From: UMGS1279 sp045630265
GTDB lineage: Bacteria; Bacillota; Clostridia; Oscillospirales; Acutalibacteraceae
NCBI GenBank assembly: GCA_045630265.1
Contig: JAZQSV010000014.1
Coordinates: 18,374-82,373 of the forward strand
Length of the DNA stretch: 64,000 nucleotides
Direction of reading: 5' to 3'
The position numbers were made by a program, and so were the translations under genes. Positions 59,718 to 64,000 of this stretch are shown here, in pieces. Within the stretch, counting starts at the first letter, position 1. Each line of letters opens with the position of its first letter. The notes beneath the pieces were generated by a model that worked only from the letters and a program-made list of their open reading frames with translations, did no database searches and was not told the DNA's origin.

Positions 59718-60725
59718 TTAAAGTAGTGTAATACCACGTTTTTCGCATTCGTTTATAGTATGTTCATCCCAAATGCTGGACTGTACTTCGCCAATATGCG
59801 CGGCCCCTAAAATAAGCATACAAAGTCGCGACTGACCAATGCCACCGCCAATGGTTAGGGGAAGCTCATTATTTAAAAGCATTTTGTGGAACATAAGGTT
59901 TCGCCTGTCATCACAGCCCGAAACGGTAAGTTGCTTATCTAAAGCATCTTTATCAACACGAATTCCCATAGAGGAAATTTCCATCGCTTTATTTAAGGTG
60001 TCATCCCAAAAGAAAATGTCACCGTTTAGTGACCAATCGTCATAGTCGGGAGCTCTATTATCGTGTGGTTTACCCGATTTTAACGGAACACCGATTTGCA
60101 TAATAAAAACAGTTTTATGCTCTTTGGTAATGGCATGTTCTCTCTCACTCGGTGTAAGGTCCGGATAAAGCTCTTCAAGCTCGCTTGTGGTAACAAAGGT
60201 AACCTCTTTTTCAAGGTTGCTTCTAAGCTGTGGGAAGCGAAGCTTCAAGTGGTCGTTAGTATCACAAATGGCTTTAACTATAGCTTTTACAACAAGCTTT
60301 AAATAATCCTCGTTTCGGGTTTCGCTTGTTATAATTTTTTCCCAGTCCCACTGGTCAACGTAAATGGAATGGGTATTGTCAAGTTCTTCATCACGGCGAA
60401 TAGCATTCATATCGGTATAAAGACCTTCGCCAACCTTAAAGTTGTACCTTTTAAGGGCAAGACGCTTCCATTTTGCAAGGGAGTGTACTATTTGCGCATC
60501 GGCCGAAACGGCTGGTATATCAAAGGAAACAGGGCGCTCAATACCGCTCAAATTATCATTAAGGCCGGATGCCTCCGTAACAAAAAGCGGTGCTGAAACA
60601 CGCTTTAAATTAAGTGCAGTAGCAAGTTCATGCTGAAAGGTTTGTTTAATGCATGAAATTGCGCGTTGCATATCGTACCTGTCAAGTAGCGGTCGATAAT
60701 CTTCGGGGATAACGGTTTTTTTCAC
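59718..60725 (-). CDS. asnA: Aspartate--ammonia ligase (asparagine synthetase A)
   Basis: 335 residues, GTG start after GGAGAGGG. The class II synthetase-like fold shows MQRAISCIKQTFQHEL, ERPVSFDIP, AKWKRLALKRYNF, NAIRRDEELDNTHSIYVDQWDWE and the closing GGGIGQSRLCML. It makes asparagine from aspartate, ammonia and ATP in the cytoplasm. The genome window also carries glutamine-dependent asnB, so two routes exist. The promoter lies 249 bp upstream, behind a leader with six hairpins. Confidence 0.96.
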   Translation of the reverse strand: MKKTVIPEDYRPLLDRYDMQRAISCIKQTFQHELATALNLKRVSAPLFVTEASGLNDNLSGIERPVSFDIPAVSADAQIVHSLAKWKRLALKRYNFKVGEGLYTDMNAIRRDEELDNTHSIYVDQWDWEKIITSETRNEDYLKLVVKAIVKAICDTNDHLKLRFPQLRSNLEKEVTFVTTSELEELYPDLTPSEREHAITKEHKTVFIMQIGVPLKSGKPHDNRAPDYDDWSLNGDIFFWDDTLNKAMEISSMGIRVDKDALDKQLTVSGCDDRRNLMFHKMLLNNELPLTIGGGIGQSRLCMLILGAAHIGEVQSSIWDEHTINECEKRGITLL

Positions 60726-60773
60726 TGTCGCCCTCTCCTTTCTTTAAAATTATTTATAATGATTGTAGTTAGT

Positions 60774-60940
60774 CGAAACGCTCAAAAAGCGTTTCGTCAA
60801 GCCACTTTTTAAGTGGCTTCAGCAAAATCAAATATTATAATTTAATTTTGCACGACACTCATTTCAATGGAAAAGGACAAATTTTTATGAAAAATTTGTC
60901 GCAAAATCAAAGATTTTGTGGCGAAACAAGTTGTTTCGCC
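60774..60940 (-). repeat. Array of six hairpins in the asnA leader
   Basis: The gap 60726-61015 has no gene. It holds six inverted repeats in a row: 60774-60796 (9 bp stem), 60799-60819 (9 bp), 60822-60851 (7 bp plus), 60876-60900 (11 bp, 3 nt loop), 60902-60918 (7 bp) and 60920-60940 (10 bp arms). Stems 1 and 6 share CGAAAC, and stems 3 and 5 share GCAAAATCAAA. All would be transcribed ahead of asnA. They may be a regulatory leader or a clustered intergenic repeat family. Confidence 0.75.
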
Positions 60941-60973
60941 TAACCTGTTCCATTATAATAAATCTATTTTAGT

Positions 60974-61002
60974 ATTATACATCAGTTTAAAAACAATGTC
61001 AA
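60974..61002 (-). promoter_or_regulatory. Sigma-A promoter of asnA-asnS
   Basis: Minus strand TTGACA (60997-61002), 17 bp, TATAAT (60974-60979): a full consensus match that predicts a leader of about 240 nt. Confidence 0.85.
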
Positions 61003-61015
61003 TTACATATTATCC

Positions 61016-61828
61016 CTATTTTTCCAAAAGAATATCCAAAATCTCTCTGCCCGAATTTAAAACCACGTCGGGCTTATCGGGAGATCGCTCCAAGGTGTCA
61101 AGGTCGGTCTCACCGCTAAGCACCAAAACTGATACTGCGCCTGCGTTTATTCCGCTTTTAATATCGGTATAAATTCTATCTCCGACTACTGCAGTTTTCT
61201 CTTTTGAAACACCCATTTTTTCCATAGCAAGTATAGGCATCAGTGGGCTTGGCTTACCAATAAATTCGGGGCGTTTTTTAGTACTGTTATATATCATTTC
61301 GCATACGCTTCCGCAGTCGGGCACACTGCCAAATTCGGTGGGGCAAACCAGGTCGGGATTGGTGGCAAAATAGGGTAAATCCTTTTCTGAGAGCAGTCTT
61401 GAAACGGCCTTTAGTTTTTCAAAGGTAAGCTCGGTGTCAAAGCCCATTACAATAACCTCAACCTCGTCCAAATTTTCGGTTATTATAAAGCCCTCGCTTT
61501 CAAGCTCGGCCTTAAGGGAATTAGTGCCGCAAACGTAAAGTTTGGCCCCCGCAAAATCCTTTTTAAGGTGGTGGGCGGTGGCTTGGGATGAGGTTAAAAA
61601 TTCATCCTCTGTAGCGTCAATTCCAAGGGATGCTAATTTCTTAACGTAATCCTTAACGCTTTTTGAGGAATTGTTGGTAATATAAAGATATTTTTTCCCT
61701 GCGACTTTTATGGTATCAAGAAGCTCTTTGGTAAAATCAAAAAGCGTATTACCAAGGTATAGGGTGCCGTCCATATCAAATAAAAAAAGTTCACAGTTTT
61801 TTATGAGCTGGCCATACTCATTTTTCAT
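61016..61828 (-). CDS. HAD-superfamily phosphatase, NagD/AraL type (subclass IIA)
   Basis: 270 residues from ATG 61828, after AAAGGCGG; the frame opens 57 bp earlier. Motif I FLFDMDGTLYLG (residues about 15-26), ITNNSSKS (motif II), a cap domain, and late GKPSPLMPI and VVGDRIYTDIKSG (motifs III and IV). Subclass IIA enzymes dephosphorylate sugar phosphates, nucleotides or phosphoglycolate; the substrate here is unknown. It is a single gene with its own promoter. Confidence 0.92.
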   Translation of the reverse strand: MKNEYGQLIKNCELFLFDMDGTLYLGNTLFDFTKELLDTIKVAGKKYLYITNNSSKSVKDYVKKLASLGIDATEDEFLTSSQATAHHLKKDFAGAKLYVCGTNSLKAELESEGFIITENLDEVEVIVMGFDTELTFEKLKAVSRLLSEKDLPYFATNPDLVCPTEFGSVPDCGSVCEMIYNSTKKRPEFIGKPSPLMPILAMEKMGVSKEKTAVVGDRIYTDIKSGINAGAVSVLVLSGETDLDTLERSPDKPDVVLNSGREILDILLEK

Positions 61829-61856
61829 TTTAAAACCGCCTTTCATAGCATAAAAT

Positions 61857-61885
61857 ATAATACTACATTTTAAAATAAATTGCAA
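61857..61885 (-). promoter_or_regulatory. Promoter of the HAD phosphatase gene
   Basis: Minus strand TTGCAA (61880-61885), 17 bp, TATTAT (61857-61862). Confidence 0.7.
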
Positions 61886-61902
61886 TACAAAGCGAAATTT
61901 TC

Positions 61903-61931
61903 TTGATTTTATAGTGCTTATTTGGTATAAT
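61903..61931 (+). promoter_or_regulatory. Promoter of ddh
   Basis: TTGATT (61903-61908), 17 bp, TATAAT (61926-61931), 34 bp before the start codon. Confidence 0.8.
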
Positions 61932-61965
61932 GAATTAGATAATTTTTTGTTAAGGGAATGGTTTT

Positions 61966-62943
61966 ATGAAAATCGGTATTTACGGTTACGGAAACCTTGG
62001 TAAAGGTGTGGAACTCAGCGTTGCTCAAAATAGTGATATGGAACTTTTCGGCGTTTTCAGTCGCCGAGACCCGCAAAGCGTTAAGACTTTAACCGGCGCA
62101 AAGGTTTTTTCTGCTGATGACGTACTTAAATACAAAAATGATATTGACGTTTTAATTATATGTGGCGGTAGCGCTACCGATTTGCCGAAAATGACTCCGG
62201 ACCTTGCCGAACATTTTAACGTGGTTGACAGTTTTGACACACACGCTGACATTCCTACCCATTTTAAAAGGGTAGACGAGGCGGCTAAAAAAGGTAGCCA
62301 CACAGCACTTATTTCCTGCGGTTGGGATCCGGGCATGTTCTCCCTTAACAGACTTTACGCTTCGGCACTTTTGCCAAACGGTAATGACTATACCTTTTGG
62401 GGTAAGGGTGTAAGCCAAGGCCATTCCGACGCTATCCGCCGTATTGACGGCGTTTTAGATGCAAGGCAGTACACCTGCCCGGTGGAGAGTGCTTTGGAGC
62501 TTGTTCGTTCGGGCGCTAATCCCGATCTTTCTACAAGACAAAAGCACACCCGCCTTTGTTATGTTGTTGCAAAAGATGGTGCAGACCTTAAAAAAATTGA
62601 GCAAGAAATTAAAACCATGCCTAAATATTTTGCTGATTATGATACAACAGTTTATTTCATTACAAAAGAAGAGCTGGATAGAGAACATAGCGGAATTCCC
62701 CACGGCGGCTTTGTAATAAGAACAGGAAAAACGGGACTTAGCGGCGAGCATTCTCACGTTATTGAATACAGCTTAAAGCTTGATTCTAATCCAGAATTCA
62801 CAGCAAGTGTTTTGGTTGCATTTGCAAGGGCCATAAATAAGGCCTATTTAAAGGGCGATTTCGGCGCCAAAACAGTATTTGATATTCCGCCTGCAGATAT
62901 ATCTGCCTGCTCTCGTGAAGAGCTTTTGGCCCATATGTTGTAG
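61966..62943 (+). CDS. ddh: meso-Diaminopimelate D-dehydrogenase
   Basis: 325 residues. The NADPH fold starts with IGIYGYGNLGKGVE, then FSRRDPQSVKT, and the substrate half has SCGWDPGMFSLNRL, FWGKGVSQGHSDAIRRIDGV and the usual HSHVIEYSLKLDSNPEFTA. It makes meso-diaminopimelate from tetrahydrodipicolinate in one NADPH-dependent step, feeding lysine and peptidoglycan synthesis. It is the short cut used by some clostridia in place of the longer acyl or aminotransferase routes. It stands alone with a clear promoter. Confidence 0.95.
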   Translation: MKIGIYGYGNLGKGVELSVAQNSDMELFGVFSRRDPQSVKTLTGAKVFSADDVLKYKNDIDVLIICGGSATDLPKMTPDLAEHFNVVDSFDTHADIPTHFKRVDEAAKKGSHTALISCGWDPGMFSLNRLYASALLPNGNDYTFWGKGVSQGHSDAIRRIDGVLDARQYTCPVESALELVRSGANPDLSTRQKHTRLCYVVAKDGADLKKIEQEIKTMPKYFADYDTTVYFITKEELDREHSGIPHGGFVIRTGKTGLSGEHSHVIEYSLKLDSNPEFTASVLVAFARAINKAYLKGDFGAKTVFDIPPADISACSREELLAHML

Positions 62944-62949
62944 TTTTAC

Positions 62950-62978
62950 TTGAAAATTCTTCCTTTATGTGGTATAAT
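62950..62978 (+). promoter_or_regulatory. Promoter of nrdR
   Basis: TTGAAA (62950-62955), 17 bp, TATAAT (62973-62978), 47 bp before the start codon. Confidence 0.8.
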
Positions 62979-63025
62979 ACTTTAAAATGGCAGTTTTAAA
63001 AATCCAAAAAAGGCGGTAATAATTT

Positions 63026-63478
63026 ATGAGATGTCCGTTTTGCGGTTTTGAAGAAAGCAAGGTTATTGATTCCAGACCCACTGACGAGGGCGAACGCATA
63101 AGAAGGCGTAGGGAGTGTCTTAAGTGTCAAAAGCGCTTTACTACCTATGAAATAATTGAAAGTTTACCTATTATCGTTATTAAAAAGGATAAATCGCGCG
63201 AGGTATTTAACCGAGCAAAACTGCTTAACGGTTTGCTTCGTGCTTGCGAAAAGCGCCCCGTTTCTCTTGAAAATCTTGAGAATATGATAAATGAGATTGA
63301 GGCGGTTTTACAAAACTCCTTGGACCGCGAGGTTTCCAGCGAAAAAATTGGCGAACTTGCTATGGATAAGCTAAAGGAAATTGATGAGGTTGCTTACGTA
63401 AGGTTTGCTTCGGTTTACCGCCAGTTTAAGGATATAAGCACCTTTATGAACGAGCTTAACAAGCTTCTTGCAAAATAG
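63026..63478 (+). CDS. nrdR: Ribonucleotide reductase repressor NrdR
   Basis: 150 residues. An N-terminal zinc ribbon uses Cys3, Cys6, Cys31 and Cys34 (CPFC and CLKC), followed by an ATP-cone domain (about 46-136; VIKKDKSREVFNRAKLLNGL). NrdR senses ATP/dATP and represses ribonucleotide reductase genes by binding NrdR boxes. Length and motifs are standard. A terminator follows 5 bp after the stop. Confidence 0.97.
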   Translation: MRCPFCGFEESKVIDSRPTDEGERIRRRRECLKCQKRFTTYEIIESLPIIVIKKDKSREVFNRAKLLNGLLRACEKRPVSLENLENMINEIEAVLQNSLDREVSSEKIGELAMDKLKEIDEVAYVRFASVYRQFKDISTFMNELNKLLAK

Positions 63479-63483
63479 TTTTT

Positions 63484-63516
63484 CTACCCTGCCAAAAGGC
63501 GGGGTAGTATTTTTAA
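63484..63516 (+). terminator. Terminator of nrdR
   Basis: CTACCCTGCC (63484-63493) pairs with GGCGGGGTAG (63498-63507) with one G-T pair and an AAAA loop, then TATTTTTA. Confidence 0.85.
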
Positions 63517-63528
63517 AGGGTGGTACAA

Positions 63529-64000
63529 ATGAAAAAAAGCATTTTATTTAAAATTTTAATTTGTGTAATGTGTTTTGTTTTGTCGTTTTCTCTTTGCGGC
63601 TGCAAAAAGGACGAGTTTTTAAGTGGAAAATTCGATGCTGAAATAGTTGTAGAAAATTACGGTACAATAAAGCTCACTCTTGATGCAGACAATACCCCAA
63701 TAACCGTTACAAACTTTAAAAATCTGGCTGATGAGGGCTTTTATAACGGCCTTACCTTCCATAGAATAATGGATGGATTTATGATTCAGGGCGGTTGCCC
63801 GGAAGGTACGGGCTACGGTGGCTCCAAGGAAAATATTTTGGGCGAGTTTGCGCAAAATGGTATAGAAAATAATATATCTCACAAGCGTGGAGTTATTTCA
63901 ATGGCTCGCTCTAATAAATTTAATAGCGCTTCTTCACAGTTTTTTATTGTACAGGCAGACAGTGAATTTTTAGACGGACAGTATGCGGCATTCGGCTATG
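63529..64000 (+). CDS. Cyclophilin-type peptidyl-prolyl isomerase lipoprotein, N-terminal part
   Basis: The frame is open to the end of the window, giving 157 residues of an incomplete protein; AAAGGGTGG precedes the ATG at 63529. A signal peptide ends in LSFSLCGC, with a lipoprotein cysteine near residue 25. The mature part is a cyclophilin domain: GTIKLTLDADNTPITVTNF, FYNGLTFHRIMDGFMIQGGCPEGTGYGG, SMARSNKFNSASSQFFI and the start of a final LDGQYAAFG. It should help fold secreted proteins outside the membrane. It lies just after the nrdR terminator, with no clear promoter seen between. Confidence 0.93.
   Translation, partial: MKKSILFKILICVMCFVLSFSLCGCKKDEFLSGKFDAEIVVENYGTIKLTLDADNTPITVTNFKNLADEGFYNGLTFHRIMDGFMIQGGCPEGTGYGGSKENILGEFAQNGIENNISHKRGVISMARSNKFNSASSQFFIVQADSEFLDGQYAAFGY

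Noticed and set aside
60774..60940. CRISPR array
   Set aside because: The repeats are palindromic units that differ from each other, with no regular spacers and no cas genes nearby.
60726..60973. T-box riboswitch for asnA-asnS
   Set aside because: No T-box antiterminator sequence could be found on the minus strand; the leader holds short perfect hairpins instead.

Overview
The window reads as chromosomal DNA of an anaerobic, endospore-forming, low-to-moderate GC member of the Clostridia. The evidence is spoIIGA-sigE, spoIIE, a bacterial RNase P RNA, meso-diaminopimelate dehydrogenase, an nfnAB-type pair, and Gram-positive style strong ribosome binding sites with many near-consensus sigma-A promoters at 17 bp spacing. 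A gut Oscillospirales-like organism is my guess from gene content (fucose/rhamnose microcompartment, NahK-like amino sugar kinase); the sequence does not prove it. No phage, insertion sequence, CRISPR array, tRNA or rRNA was seen.

Region 1 (1-11917) is a bacterial microcompartment (BMC) locus of the glycyl-radical type that carries a class II aldolase (the arrangement called GRM5). It holds the end of a glycyl radical enzyme, its activase, PduU/EutS and PduV/EutP homologues. After an internal promoter come a fuculose/rhamnulose-phosphate aldolase, a GlcG-like protein, a Zn alcohol dehydrogenase, two BMC-H proteins, a BMC-P pentamer, PduS, PduT (BMC-T), a DeoR regulator, PduP, PduL and a PduQ-like Fe alcohol dehydrogenase. 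Inferred flow: deoxyhexulose phosphate to DHAP plus lactaldehyde, lactaldehyde to 1,2-propanediol, propanediol to propionaldehyde without B12, then to propanol and propionyl-phosphate inside the shell. Five proteins carry candidate encapsulation helices. Fucose/rhamnose isomerases, kinases and propionate kinase are not in the window.

Region 2 (11918-31700) holds sigE and spoIIGA (reverse), an RlmD-type methyltransferase fused to an ASCH domain, an SDR, a polar amino acid ABC transporter, rpiB and pgeF, asnB, nifS-nifU, a NahK-like kinase, an LTA-synthase-like sulfatase, rnpB, a family 2 glycosyltransferase, an alpha/beta hydrolase and a CofE-like ligase.

Region 3 (31701-49216) holds spoIIE with an S1-domain gene upstream of it, then a forward run of membrane glycosyltransferase, YfhO-like protein, rsmE, pth and mfd, then a BMP-family nucleoside-type ABC transporter behind a structured leader.

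Region 4 (49217-64000) holds a PLP-dependent C-S lyase-like protein, a GNAT protein, two M42 aminopeptidases and murD (reverse), nfnA-nfnB, a secreted SH3/C39 protein, asnA-asnS (reverse) behind an array of six hairpins, a NagD-type HAD phosphatase, ddh, nrdR, and the start of a cyclophilin lipoprotein cut by the window end.

The items most worth following are the microcompartment cargo set with a Cys-rich aldolase tail, the spoIIE and spoIIG promoters with 21 bp spacing overlapped by Spo0A-like boxes, the RlmD-ASCH fusion, the asnA hairpin array and the BMP transporter leader.
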